Assembly: GCA_964618895.1 (NCBI GenBank)
Contig: CAZUDO010000081.1
Span: 1-64,000 of the forward strand
Reading direction: 5' to 3'
DNA from: CAZUDO01 sp964618895
Lineage (GTDB): Bacteria; Desulfobacterota; Binatia; DP-6
Length of the DNA: 64,000 nt
Numbering within the stretch: position 1 is the first letter of the stretch; each line of letters begins with the position of its first letter. Of the stretch, positions 40,167 through 48,898 are shown piece after piece. Under the pieces are notes generated by a model. It was not told where the DNA came from and did no database searches. It was given only the letters and a program-made list of their open reading frames with translations. Both the position numbers and the translations under genes were made by a program.

Positions 40167-43100
40167 TCACCCGGCACGCGCCTCCTCGTCGGCGGCGAAC
40201 AGGTCGAAGTCGCCGTCGAACACCTCTCCGACCCGGCCCGTGCGCCAATGGCGGACGGCATCGCGGACCAGCGGCGAGGGCGCCTCGCGATAGCGGCGGA
40301 CGATCTCGGTGCCGGCCGGGCCTGCCTGCGTCAGCGTTTCGGCGGCCTGCGCGCGGAGGCCGTCGGGGCCGTCGGACGCCGGCTCGGGCGGCTGCGCGAC
40401 CACCCGCACGCGCGCCTGCCAGCGGCGCGTGCCGTGCCCGCTGGGGTCGGGCTCCTCGAACACGTGCAGCCCGTGTTCGGGCGCGAGCAGCGTGTACGCG
40501 CCAAAACCCGACACCGCGTACACGGCCCGGAACGCCTGTCCCGGCCGGCGCGTCTCCTCGAGCGCCGTGCAGCTCATGCCGCGCCGGTCCGCCCAGGCGC
40601 GGTACATGCCGGCCAGGCGGGCGGCGAAGGCGTCCGCCTCGGGCGTCGAGCGGCCGAGGTGCGATCCGGCCTCGACCACCAGGAAGGCCGCGCGCGGCCG
40701 CTGCTCGCGCACGTCGGCGCACGCCGTGTCGAGCACGTGCAGGCGGAGCGCCGCCCGGCCGACGTGCTCGCGTGGTACCTGGCGGCGCCCCCGGCCGTCG
40801 AGGCGATCGAGCAGCGAGCCCACGGTGGCGATCGCGGCCTCGACCCGGTCGCAGTTCTCCACCAGCCCGAGCGTGTCGAAGCGTGTCGGCGACTCCCAGA
40901 ACGCGGGCGCGGACATCGCCTCCAGCGCCGTCGTCTTGCGGGCGTGCCAGGCGTCGGCGGCGACCTCGTCGCTCAGGCGCGCGTGCGCGGCGCGGAGCGT
41001 GCTCAGCTCGACCGGGCTGCCGTGGGGGTCGAGGGCGATGCCCGTGAGCGACGCGCCGTCGGGGGTGGCGGGAAGCGGCGTCTCGTCGGCCGTGCCCGCC
41101 GCGTTGCCCGCGCCCGCGTCCGGATCGACGAACTCGACCAGCAGCCGCGCGCCGTCGCCGCGTACGAACAGGAACTGGTCGCCCTGCGGGTAGCTGTGGT
41201 CGACAATGGTGCGCGCCAGCGGCGCGAGCAGATGCAGCTCGATCGCGCGTTTGAGCGGCCGGGCGCCGAGATCGCGGGTGAACCCGCGTGCGAGCAGGAA
41301 GTCGATCGCCGTCTCGTCCCATTCGACGGCCCACGACCGGGTACGGAGTCCCCGCCGGGCGAAGACGTCCTCGAGCTCGCGCCGCAGCACCCCGCGCATG
41401 GTCTCGCGCGTGAGGGGGCGGAAGATCACGACGCGATCGAGCCGGTTCAGGAACTCCGGCCGGAAGGCCCGGCCGACGGCGCGTTCCACGGCCGCGGTGC
41501 TGAAGCCCCCGCCGTCCTCGGCGAAGCCGAGGGGCGGCCCGCTGCCGATGGTGCCGGCCAGGTTGGAGGTCAGGATGATGATGGCGTGGCGGAAGTCGGC
41601 GGTGTTGCCCTGCCAGTCGGTCAGCCGCCCGTCGTCGAACACCTGCAGGAACAGGTCCCACACGGTCGGGTTCGCCTTCTCGAACTCGTCGAGCAGGACG
41701 ACGGTGAACGGCTGGCTCCGGATCTGGTCCACCAACGCCCGGCCGGCGCCCTGGTGCGCGCCGCCGATCAGGCGTGCCAGCGACTCCGGGGTCTGGAACT
41801 CGCTCATGTCGAGCCGGATCATCCGTTGCGGCGACCCGAACAGGAACTCGGTGAGCGTCTTGGCGATCTCGGTCTTGCCGGTGCCGGTCGGGCCTACGAA
41901 CAGGAAGACGCCTTGCGGGCGGGTCGGGTCGGTGAGGCCCGCCTTGATCATGGCCACGCGCTCGACCAGGGCGGTGATTGGCTCCGGCTGGCCGCGGATG
42001 CGTTGCTCGAAGACGCGCTGGAGCGCACTCAGGTCCAGGTTCTGGCGGTCGTCGAGGATGCTGGCCGGCAGCCCGGTGCGTTCGGCGAGGGTCGCCACCA
42101 TCTCGTCGGGACCGATCGTCCCCCGCGCCCGCGTGTCGCGCGCGCGCCGTGCACGCACGTCCTCCAGGAATCCGAGCAAGCTGCCCGGGGGGGCCACGTC
42201 GCCGAGGTACTGCTCGGCCAGTTGCGCCGCTTCGCGGAGGGTGGCGTCGGACGCCAGCGGCGTGCCGTCGGGGAGCGGGTGCCGGCGCGCCCAGGTCGTG
42301 GCCAGGGCCATGGTCTCGGTGTCGGCGAGCGGCGCGAGGCGCACGGCCTCGAGCGCGCTCAACACCCGCGGCCGGGTCTGCACCAGACGTTCGTAGCCGG
42401 CCGGCCCGCATTCACCGATCAGGCGCAGCTGCCCGCCTTCGAGGGCGGGCAGGAGCAGGTCGAGGGCGGTCGACGGACTGTACTGGTGTCCGCCCGCCAG
42501 GAGAAGCGCGTGCAGGTCGGGCACGACCCACACCACGCGCTTGCCGGCGGCGAGCTCGCGCAGCAGGCGCTGCATGCGCTCCTCGAAGGCGCCGACGTAG
42601 ATCTGCCCCGCGACCAGGTCGTTGGCACCGGCCTCGAAGAAGACGAGGCCCTGCGCCTGCAGGCGCCGCGCGACGACCTTGATCAGCGTGCTCTTGCCCG
42701 TCCCGGGATGGCCGACGAGGAGCACCGAGCGCGGCGGGGAGGCGAGGAGTGCCGCCTCGACCGTGGCGGCGTGGGCCAGCAGCGCCGGATGCTCCAGCAC
42801 CGCGCGATCGGGCGCGGGAGACTCCGGCCACAGGTGGCCGATCTTGGCGAGGAAGTCGCGGTCGAGATGCGCCTGCCCCCACGCCTGCAGCTCGGCCCGC
42901 AGCGGCATCACCAGCGGCGTTCCGAGCTGGTCGAGCAGGTGGGCCAGGAACGCCTCCTGCTCGGCGTGCAGGCGGGAGAGCGTATCGCCGAACGACGCCG
43001 CGTCCCCGCGCTCGAGGCGCGCGCTGACGAAGCCCTGCAACAGGGCGAGGGTGACGGGCTCGAGCCAGGAGGCGTTCACGCCGAGCAGGACCATCCCCAC

Positions 43101-43592
43101 GAGCGGGATGTGGTCGGTCGTCAACCCATCGAGGGCGCGCAGGAGAAAGAAACGGGTGAAGGGCACGTACGCGTTCAAGCCGGCGAGGAGCTGCGGGCGC
43201 ACCTCCGGATCGCCGGTGCGCTGCCCCAGCGCCTCGAGCGCCGCACACGCCGGAATGGCGTGCTGTCCGGTGTAGAACGCGAGCAGCTGCTCGTGGGTGA
43301 ACTCCGCGCTCGCGAAGCGCGCCACCAGACGCTGGAAGGGCGGGTGGGCGAGCAGCTCCGCCGGCCGCGCCGCCTCCTGGTAGCGGGGGAAGATGGCGGT
43401 GATGAGGTCGGCGATGCTCTCGCCGGCCGGCGGGTCGGGCGCCGTGGGCGGCGCCGGCGGGCGGGGGATGACCCACCGCTGCGACAGGTAGAGCCCGCCG
43501 GCGCACAGGGCGGCGACGACCAGCAGGACGGCGAGAGCGGCCACGAGTCCTTCCGGGGCTGGCACTTGGCGCAGAAGGGGGGCGGCGGTCAA
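40167..43592 (-). CDS. Membrane-anchored double AAA+ (ClpB-like) ATPase fused to a release-factor-like domain
   Basis: A 1141-residue protein; the start is a TTG at 43592 (GTG 43565 is possible). In order: one membrane helix (16-37), a helical N-domain (about 60-270), a first AAA+ (Walker A GHPGTGKST near 295-302, Walker B degraded to VVWVVPDLH), a second AAA+ with intact motifs (GPTGTGKTE, VVLLDEFEKA, LTSNLA, RPEFLNRLDR, GARPLKRAI), then 865-1141 resembling bacterial release factor 2: MSAPAFWESPTRF, MYRAWADRRGMSC and YAVSGFGAYTLLAPEHGLH, a short gap lacking the GGQ region, and PLVRDAVRHWRTGRVGEVFD then GDFDLF. It is apparently monocistronic. The fusion to a GGQ-less release factor is highly unusual. 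Confidence 0.85.
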   Translation of the reverse strand: MTAAPLLRQVPAPEGLVAALAVLLVVAALCAGGLYLSQRWVIPRPPAPPTAPDPPAGESIADLITAIFPRYQEAARPAELLAHPPFQRLVARFASAEFTHEQLLAFYTGQHAIPACAALEALGQRTGDPEVRPQLLAGLNAYVPFTRFFLLRALDGLTTDHIPLVGMVLLGVNASWLEPVTLALLQGFVSARLERGDAASFGDTLSRLHAEQEAFLAHLLDQLGTPLVMPLRAELQAWGQAHLDRDFLAKIGHLWPESPAPDRAVLEHPALLAHAATVEAALLASPPRSVLLVGHPGTGKSTLIKVVARRLQAQGLVFFEAGANDLVAGQIYVGAFEERMQRLLRELAAGKRVVWVVPDLHALLLAGGHQYSPSTALDLLLPALEGGQLRLIGECGPAGYERLVQTRPRVLSALEAVRLAPLADTETMALATTWARRHPLPDGTPLASDATLREAAQLAEQYLGDVAPPGSLLGFLEDVRARRARDTRARGTIGPDEMVATLAERTGLPASILDDRQNLDLSALQRVFEQRIRGQPEPITALVERVAMIKAGLTDPTRPQGVFLFVGPTGTGKTEIAKTLTEFLFGSPQRMIRLDMSEFQTPESLARLIGGAHQGAGRALVDQIRSQPFTVVLLDEFEKANPTVWDLFLQVFDDGRLTDWQGNTADFRHAIIILTSNLAGTIGSGPPLGFAEDGGGFSTAAVERAVGRAFRPEFLNRLDRVVIFRPLTRETMRGVLRRELEDVFARRGLRTRSWAVEWDETAIDFLLARGFTRDLGARPLKRAIELHLLAPLARTIVDHSYPQGDQFLFVRGDGARLLVEFVDPDAGAGNAAGTADETPLPATPDGASLTGIALDPHGSPVELSTLRAAHARLSDEVAADAWHARKTTALEAMSAPAFWESPTRFDTLGLVENCDRVEAAIATVGSLLDRLDGRGRRQVPREHVGRAALRLHVLDTACADVREQRPRAAFLVVEAGSHLGRSTPEADAFAARLAGMYRAWADRRGMSCTALEETRRPGQAFRAVYAVSGFGAYTLLAPEHGLHVFEEPDPSGHGTRRWQARVRVVAQPPEPASDGPDGLRAQAAETLTQAGPAGTEIVRRYREAPSPLVRDAVRHWRTGRVGEVFDGDFDLFAADEEARAG

Positions 43593-43705
43593 GGTGCGGC
43601 GGCACGCCGCGGTACGCCTTGTCGACGATCCGCTGCGTCGACGGTACGTCGGCCGGGCGACCCCGGGCGCGTCCGCCTGGCGACGTGCGGTTGCCCACGG
43701 GCGTC

Positions 43706-43957
43706 ATGGGAGGAAGGAAGCTGACTCTTCCAGCGCGCGCGTTGCAAACCACTTTTACCTTCCGTTCCTGGGGTGGTGCGCGCCGCGGCGCGGGCCGCCC
43801 GCCGACGCCCGGCCGGCGCCGCGTGCCCCATCGCATGCGCCCGCCGCACGATTGGCACTGTCCGGTGCACGTCACCCTGCGCGCAGCGGCGGGCGTGCCG
43901 TCGCTCCGGGGCGCACGGGTGTTCGGCGCGCTGCGCGCGGCCCGTCGCCGGTCCGGG
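43706..43957 (+). pseudogene. REP-associated tyrosine transposase (RAYT), N-terminal remnant
   Basis: The frame from ATG 43706 reads TTFTFRSWGGARRGAGRPP, RVPHRMRPPHDWHCPVHVTL and GVPSLRGARVFGALRAAR, the well-conserved N-terminus of Transposase_17/RAYT proteins. After about 84 codons the resemblance ends; the catalytic HxH and tyrosine motifs are missing. The rest of the 537-base gap between the AAA+ gene and the anti-sigma gene shows nothing recognisable. RAYTs mobilise palindromic elements, which may bear on the large hairpins at 52-56 kb. Confidence 0.75.
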
Positions 43958-44129
43958 CCGCACACACATGGTTGGCGCGCGTGGGCTGGCTGCGGCACGG
44001 CCGGCTCCGGGTCGACGAGGCGCCCCGCGGTCCATGACGGAGGTGCGTCGGTGGCCGGTCGAAGCGACGGGTCGATGGACACCGCCAGGCGACGAATCCC
44101 CTCGGGGTCCAGACGGTCGTGCATCGCGC

Positions 44130-45170
44130 TCAGCGCTCGACCACCCGCAGCCCGTGCGCCTGCGGCGCCCCGCCGGCGCGCAACTCGACGCGGTACGCGC
44201 CCGCGACCAGCCAGGCGGCGGGTACGCGCAGGCGGGCGACGCCGTCCCGCGGCGTCAGGCGCTCGCGCAGCTCGCGCAGGCCGTCGGCGGACACGAGGCG
44301 CAGCTCCACGTCGGCGGTCACCGCCGCCGGGACCGGCACCTCGAGCAGCAGGTCCCGTCCAGCGGGCGCGCGTGCGATCGACACCTCGCGATCGGGCGCG
44401 AGCCGGACCGGCTGCGGGTCCGGGCCGGCGGCCGCGAGGGCCGGGAGATTCGCCGACCGGCCGACATCGGAAAACGCCTCGGCCGGTGCCTCCGCGCGGA
44501 CGGCGGGCTGTGCGGGCTTCATCTTGGCGACTCCCCGCAGCCGCTCGTCCTCGGCCGGCGGCGTGGGCACGGGCGCCCGTTCGAGGTGCGCGGCGTCGAA
44601 CTCCTGGGTGTTCGGCCGATCCCCGAGGTCACGCGCCGCCAGCGGCGGCGACGCGCTACGTCGCTGCTCCGAGAACGTGTCCTCCACCGCCGATCGCCCG
44701 CCGAGCCGCGTGTACACCAGCGGCGCCAGCACCAGGAGGACGAGCGCATACGCGAACGCCGGCCGCCGGAACAGCTGCTGCAGCGTCCGGAACCAGCCCG
44801 GCAGGCCGCTGTCCGGGACATCGTTCCACCCCCGCGGCGTGGGCGTGGCGAGCAGCCCCCCCAGGTCCAGGCTGCGCAGCGTGCTCACCTCGTCCCGGCA
44901 CGTCCGGCACGCGGCCACGTGGGTTTCGAGCGCGGTCCGCTCCGCCGCCGGCATGCGGGCCGTGCGCTCGGCGAGCGCCAGCAGCCGTTCCGGGGCGGGA
45001 TGGGCGTCGGGCCGTTCCGCGAGCGCCAGATGCACCTCCGTCCACGCCCGGACCTCGCTCGCGCACGCCGCACAGTGCGGGTAGTGGTCGCGGAAGGCGG
45101 TCCACTCCGGCCCGCTGCCGCCGTGCAGCAGCTGCGCCAGGTCGACTTCGAATGCCCGCCGGCAGCTCAT
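44130..45170 (-). CDS. Zinc-finger anti-sigma-like membrane protein
   Basis: A 346-residue protein with two putative zinc-finger (zf-HC2) motifs, HYPHCAACASEVRAW and HVAACRTCRDEV, then a linker and one membrane segment (FAYALVLLVLAPLVYTRLGG, about 145-165). The periplasmic half is rich in Ala, Pro and Glu and ends with a beta domain (DLLLEVPVPAAVTADVELRL, AGAYRVELRAGG). It resembles ZAS-type anti-sigma factors that hold an ECF sigma factor at the membrane. No ECF sigma gene is present next to it; the upstream side holds only the remnant of a VWA protein. ATG 45188 is an alternative start. Confidence 0.78.
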   Translation of the reverse strand: MSCRRAFEVDLAQLLHGGSGPEWTAFRDHYPHCAACASEVRAWTEVHLALAERPDAHPAPERLLALAERTARMPAAERTALETHVAACRTCRDEVSTLRSLDLGGLLATPTPRGWNDVPDSGLPGWFRTLQQLFRRPAFAYALVLLVLAPLVYTRLGGRSAVEDTFSEQRRSASPPLAARDLGDRPNTQEFDAAHLERAPVPTPPAEDERLRGVAKMKPAQPAVRAEAPAEAFSDVGRSANLPALAAAGPDPQPVRLAPDREVSIARAPAGRDLLLEVPVPAAVTADVELRLVSADGLRELRERLTPRDGVARLRVPAAWLVAGAYRVELRAGGAPQAHGLRVVER

Positions 45171-45246
45171 CGAAAACACGCCTCGCACAGAGGAGGTCGG
45201 TGCGCCAGCGGGGTTCGGATCACGCTCATCCGGGATCTCCCGCCAT

Positions 45247-45750
45247 CCAGAACCTGGACGTGGTCGACGTGCTGCCGGCCGACGCCGGCGACGTGTGGGA
45301 GCAGCGCCCGCTGATCGTGCACGCGTGCTACCGCACGCCGGGGCAGGGGCACGTCATCCTGCGCGGCGTCCGGGCCGGCAAGCCGTACGAGCAGATGCTC
45401 GCGGTGACCCTGCCCGCGGAGGCGCCGGGCCATGCGGCCATCGCGTCGATGTGGGCGCGGGCCAAGGTCGACGCCCTGCGGTGCAGGCGGGACGCTTCCC
45501 GGCGCCGCTCCGCGACGAGGTGGTCCGCATCGCGCTCGCGCACCGGCTGCTGACGCAGTTCACGTCGTTCGTCGCGGTCGAGGATCGGGTGGTCAATGCG
45601 GGGGGCAAGCAGACGACCGTGACCGTCCCCGTCGAGCTGCCGCACGGGGTCGAGGAGAAAGGGGTGTTCGGCGACGCCGCTGGAAGCGCCGGCGCGGCAG
45701 CGTTGGCCGGCCTGCCGGAGGTGACCGCCGTTCAACCGGCAACGTTGTAG
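45247..45750 (+). pseudogene. VIT/VWA-domain protein, frameshifted C-terminal remnant
   Basis: One frame encodes NLDVVDVLPADAGDVWEQRP, YRTPGQGHVILRGVRAGKPY and AAIASMWARAKVDAL; the homology then moves to another frame near 45480 with APLRDEVVRIALAHRLLTQF and TSFVAVEDRVVNAGG, ending at 45750. These are conserved C-terminal segments of VIT/VWA (inter-alpha-trypsin inhibitor-like) surface proteins, normally 650-800 residues. The N-terminal two thirds are missing. It begins about 75 bases from the anti-sigma gene on the opposite strand, which suggests the break removed a neighbouring sigma-factor gene too. Confidence 0.72.
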
Positions 45751-45844
45751 GCAGAGCCGCCGGACCGTAGCCACGGGCGCGCCGGGGTCTCGCGGCGCGC
45801 CCGTTGGCGTTGGTCGCCGAGTGCGATAGACCATCACCCCAGCG

Positions 45845-46492
45845 ATGCGTCTGCGGGTCATCGTGCTCGCCGTCCTGGCCACAACGTTCCTGCTCGGACA
45901 CGTCGTCCGCCAGCAACTCGGCGTCACCGAGCTGTCGCCCGCCGGTCTACAGGCGGCAGTGGTCGGTCTCGGGTGGCGCGCGCCGTTCGTGTTCTTCGTG
46001 CTGGTCGTGTTCCGCCAGTTCCTGGCCATCCCGTCGTGGTTGCTCCTGCCCACGGGCGGCCTCTGCTTCGGCGCCGCGCTCGGCACCGCCCTCGGCGGCG
46101 GCGCCATCATCGTGTCCGGCACGCTCAAGTTCTGGGTGGCGCGCTGGCTCGGCCGCGACTGGTTCCGGGCCCGCTTCGGTGAGCGCTTCCAACATCTCGA
46201 CGCTCGCATCGACCGCCTCGGCCCGGTGGTGATCGGCCTCTCCACCGCACACCCCCTCGGCATCCTGGCCCCGTTCCACTGGGGCGCCGGCCTCTCGTCC
46301 CTCCGCTTCACCCCCTTCGCCGCCGCCCTCATCCTGGGCGCCCCGGTCCGCGCCCTGGCCTTCTCCTTCGTCGGCGCCTCCCTAGCGGCCGGCCGCAGCG
46401 ACACCTTCTGGCTGGTCGCCGCCGCCCTCGGCTTCGTCCTCGCCGCCCCGCTAGCGGTCCCCGCCGTGCGCCGCCGCCTCTTCCCCACCTAA
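45845..46492 (+). CDS. TVP38/TMEM64 (DedA-like) membrane protein
   Basis: A 215-residue protein with about five membrane segments. The conserved SNARE-associated/VTT core is seen around VFRQFLAIPSWLLLPTGGLC and GAALGTALGGGAIIVSGTLK, and the amphipathic YWVARWLGR-like stretch appears as FWVARWLGRDWFRARFG. Members are proposed lipid scramblases or transporters. The promoter is not evident. It stands alone between the VWA remnant and the HigBA locus. Confidence 0.86.
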   Translation: MRLRVIVLAVLATTFLLGHVVRQQLGVTELSPAGLQAAVVGLGWRAPFVFFVLVVFRQFLAIPSWLLLPTGGLCFGAALGTALGGGAIIVSGTLKFWVARWLGRDWFRARFGERFQHLDARIDRLGPVVIGLSTAHPLGILAPFHWGAGLSSLRFTPFAAALILGAPVRALAFSFVGASLAAGRSDTFWLVAAALGFVLAAPLAVPAVRRRLFPT

Positions 46493-46726
46493 CCTAGTCC
46501 GGGTTCGCCTCGACTCCCCGAACCGTCCGGAGTTCGGTGGTGGCGACGACCGACTTCAGGCACCAAGGTAGGTTCCCGCAGGAGGGACAAGGCTCAGATG
46601 GCCCCGACGCTCGCAAGCAGGCCGCTCATGACCCGCTTCGCTACATCGATGGCCCGCGCGCGATCGTGTTCGGACGCTCGGCATCCAATTGCCGTGGCTC
46701 GACGACCTCGCCATGGCTATCACTGC

Positions 46727-46753
46727 TTGACATGCGTCACGTGACAGTTTACG
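46727..46753 (+). promoter_or_regulatory. Candidate promoter with palindromic operator for the HigBA locus
   Basis: A consensus -35 box TTGACA (46727-46732) is followed by the perfect palindrome GTCACGTGAC (46736-46745) and a weak TTTACG (46748-46753) at -10 spacing, just before the GTG at 46762. An operator between the promoter boxes fits autorepression by a Xre-type antitoxin. Confidence 0.5.
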
Positions 46754-46761
46754 CCTGAGGC

Positions 46762-47043
46762 GTGATCAAGACCTTCGCGGACCGGCATACTCAGGAGCGC
46801 TACGCGACGGGCAAATCAAAACGGTTCCCGCCGGACATCGCCAAGCGGGCGGCGCGAAAGCTGGAGTACGTCGACTTGGCTACCCGCCTCGACGACTTGA
46901 AGGTCCCGCCCGGCAACCGGCTTCAGGAACTCGAGCGGGATCGGACGGGGCAACACTCGATCTCTGTCAACGACCAATGGCGTATCTGCTTCCGGTTCGT
47001 CGACGGTGACGCCTACGATGTCGAGATCACCGACTACCAGTAA
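46762..47043 (+). CDS. higB: HigB-type mRNA interferase toxin
   Basis: A 93-residue RelE-superfamily protein from GTG 46762. Segments TFADRHTQERYATGKSKRFP, LEYVDLATRLDDLKVPPGN, LQELERDRTGQHSISVNDQW and RICFRFVDGDAYDVEITDYQ match plasmid-maintenance killer proteins (HigB), including the C-terminal beta strands. It cleaves mRNA on the ribosome. The antitoxin gene follows after 15 bases, the toxin-first order of higBA. Full length, no lesions seen. Confidence 0.92.
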   Translation: MIKTFADRHTQERYATGKSKRFPPDIAKRAARKLEYVDLATRLDDLKVPPGNRLQELERDRTGQHSISVNDQWRICFRFVDGDAYDVEITDYQ

Positions 47044-47058
47044 AGACTGAGGTGTGAG

Positions 47059-47373
47059 ATGAGCATTCCGAATGTTGGCCAGAGGAAGATTCGGCCCACC
47101 CATCCGGGCGCGATGCTTCGGGAGGATTTCCTACCGGACTACGGGCTCACGGTCTCGGGTCTCGCCGAGGCGCTGGGCGTCTCCCGCCAGACGATGAACG
47201 AGTTGCTGCGGGGGCGGCGGGCCGTGAGCCCAGAGATGGCGCTTCGGCTCTCGCGTCTGTTCGGCAACTCGCCCGATTTCTGGCTCAACGCGCAGCGTGC
47301 CGTGGATCTGTGGGATGCAGCTCGGGCCATCAAGACGCAGGTTGAGCGCATCAAGCCGTTGAAGGTCGCATAA
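47059..47373 (+). CDS. higA: HigA-type Xre antitoxin
   Basis: A 104-residue protein with the HigA opening RPTHPGAMLREDFLPDYGLT and an Xre helix-turn-helix (TVSGLAEALGVSRQTMNELL, RAVSPEMALRLSRLFG), then SPDFWLNAQRAVDLWDAAR. It neutralises HigB and, with it, represses the operon, probably at the palindrome 46736-46745. Its ribosome site is weak (GAGGTGTGAG). The pair looks intact. Confidence 0.92.
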   Translation: MSIPNVGQRKIRPTHPGAMLREDFLPDYGLTVSGLAEALGVSRQTMNELLRGRRAVSPEMALRLSRLFGNSPDFWLNAQRAVDLWDAARAIKTQVERIKPLKVA

Positions 47374-47490
47374 CACGCGCTTGCAGCCGGACGGCGCTGC
47401 GCGCCGACTCGGGGAAGGGCGCGGCCAGAGCGCTCGTCGGGCAGCGACGCGCCCCCGCGCCCGCGGACCGCAGTCCGGGCTCGGCCCCCC

Positions 47491-48381
47491 TCACCCGACC
47501 ATCGACTCGAGCCGCGCGATCCGCTCCTCGAGCGGCGGATGCGACATGAACAGCCGCATCATCCCGCCCGGATTGGAGATCCGGAACGCCGCCACCGCCG
47601 CTGGCGCCGGCGCCGCAAGCCCGACGTTACGCTGCAGCGCCTGCAGGGCGTGGATCATGTTCTGCCGCCCGGCGACGCGCGCGCCGCCGGCATCGGCCCG
47701 GAATTCGCGCCAGCGCGAGAACCATGCCACCACCATGGTGCCGAAGATCATGAAGGTGATCTCGAGGGCGATCTGGATCGGGTACATGAGCGCCCACGAT
47801 GGCCGCTCGTCGCTGTCGCGCCGGCCGGCGCTGGCGATGGCCCACGCGATCACGCGCGCAAAGAACATCACGAAGGCGTTCACGATCCCCTGCAGCAGCG
47901 TCATCGTGACCATGTCGCCGTTGGCGATGTGGGTCATCTCGTGCCCGAGCACGCCTTCAATCTCGCCGCGGTCCATGCGCCGCAGCAGGCCACTCGACAC
48001 CGCCACCAGCGAGCGGCTCTTCGAGGGCCCGGTGGCGAAGGCGTTCAGATCGGGCGAGTCGTAGACCCCCACCTCCGGTATGGGGATGCTGGCGCCGCGC
48101 GCGAGGCGCTGGACGGTGGAGAGCAGCTCCTGCGCCTGCGGGTCGCGCGACTCCGGGTCGAGCACCTGGACGCCCATCATCCGTTTGGCCATGAAGCGTG
48201 ACAGGGCCAGCGAGATGAACGAGCCGGCCATGCCCCACACCAGGCAGAAGGCCATCAGCGCTCCGTAGTCGATCCCGGCCCCGGTGAGGTACGGCCGCAG
48301 GCCGAGGACGCTGGTCAGGATCGAGATGGTGAGGATGACCAGGAAGTTGACCGCCAGGAAGAGAACGATGCGCTTTGCCAT
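47491..48381 (-). CDS. htpX: HtpX membrane zinc metalloprotease
   Basis: A 296-residue M48 protease. Four membrane helices are visible (two near the N-terminus, two around FVMFFARVIAWAIASAG and IQIALEITFMIFGTMVVAWF). The zinc site is GVLGHEMTHIANGDM, the third ligand lies in SRWREFRADAGGARV, and SPDLNAFATGPSKSRSLVAV is conserved. HtpX degrades misfolded membrane proteins together with FtsH. It starts at ATG 48381 (MAKRIVLFLAVNFLVILTIS) and is divergent from a small gene. Single gene, complete. Confidence 0.95.
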   Translation of the reverse strand: MAKRIVLFLAVNFLVILTISILTSVLGLRPYLTGAGIDYGALMAFCLVWGMAGSFISLALSRFMAKRMMGVQVLDPESRDPQAQELLSTVQRLARGASIPIPEVGVYDSPDLNAFATGPSKSRSLVAVSSGLLRRMDRGEIEGVLGHEMTHIANGDMVTMTLLQGIVNAFVMFFARVIAWAIASAGRRDSDERPSWALMYPIQIALEITFMIFGTMVVAWFSRWREFRADAGGARVAGRQNMIHALQALQRNVGLAAPAPAAVAAFRISNPGGMMRLFMSHPPLEERIARLESMVG

Positions 48382-48463
48382 GGCCGGGATTGTACCCCCG
48401 CTCGATCGGCTGGCAAGGGGGCAGGGCTCAAGCCTCCGGACCACCCGGCCGATATCCACGCGT

Positions 48464-48802
48464 ATGACCAGACCCATGTCGCTCGAGCAGTTGGGGGATC
48501 GGGTCGAACGTCTGCGCGCCGCCGTCGACGGGCTCGCCGCCCTCGGTCGCACCCCGCAACAGCGCCTCGACCGTGCCCTGTCGGCGTTCCTGCGGTCCTA
48601 CCCCGGCGACGCCCCCGACGGCCGCCAGGGCGAGCTGTTCCGGGCGCTCTTCGCCGCCCTCGGCGACCCGCCGTTCGGCACCACCATCGCGCTCCCCATC
48701 GACAGGCTGCGTCCCGACGAGCTGGAGACGATCGCCGCATCGATCCTCGGCTGCTACGACGACGCGACCCGCGCGCTCGCCGACGCCACCCCGCGCGCCT
48801 GA
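48464..48802 (+). CDS. Small protein of unknown function
   Basis: A 112-residue protein from ATG 48464 (an in-frame ATG follows at 48476). It is mostly helical: LEQLGDRVERLRAAVDGLAA, then a middle PGDAPDGRQGELFRALFAAL and a terminal DELETIAASILGCYDDATRA. No family recognised. Codon usage and composition look like a real gene, and it is transcribed divergently from htpX. It could be a distinct small cytoplasmic protein; no role can be assigned. Confidence 0.55.
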   Translation: MTRPMSLEQLGDRVERLRAAVDGLAALGRTPQQRLDRALSAFLRSYPGDAPDGRQGELFRALFAALGDPPFGTTIALPIDRLRPDELETIAASILGCYDDATRALADATPRA

Positions 48803-48898
48803 CCGCCCGGCGCGCACCGCAGCCGACAGCGAGCGACCGATCGCGAGCCGCCCGCGCGCTTGGCAGCGGCCGGGCGGTCCGGTAAGCAGGCGCGACAC

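Noticed and set aside
40248..43724. Very long open frame (over 1100 codons) on the plus strand
   Set aside because: It is antisense to the AAA+/release-factor gene, is full of Arg, His and Glu in third-position-driven patterns and shows no family motif. Long antisense frames are common in GC-rich DNA.
44035..44124. Possible short gene starting MHDRLDPEGIRRLAVSIDPS on the minus strand
   Set aside because: It begins 6 bases after the anti-sigma stop and looks plausible for about 20 codons, but then becomes low-complexity and overlaps the RAYT remnant; no family resemblance.
45167..45230. Possible C-terminal tail of an ECF sigma factor on the minus strand before the anti-sigma gene
   Set aside because: A frame ending SVIRTPLAHRPPLCEACFR overlaps the anti-sigma start in the right way, but the similarity to region 4 of sigma factors is too weak to support.
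43619..45553. Plus-strand open frame of 644 codons
   Set aside because: Only two short stretches are real (RAYT remnant and part of the VWA remnant); the middle is antisense to the anti-sigma gene.
46537..46758. 73-codon open frame before higB
   Set aside because: Composition unlike neighbours, no motif, and it covers the likely higBA promoter and operator.
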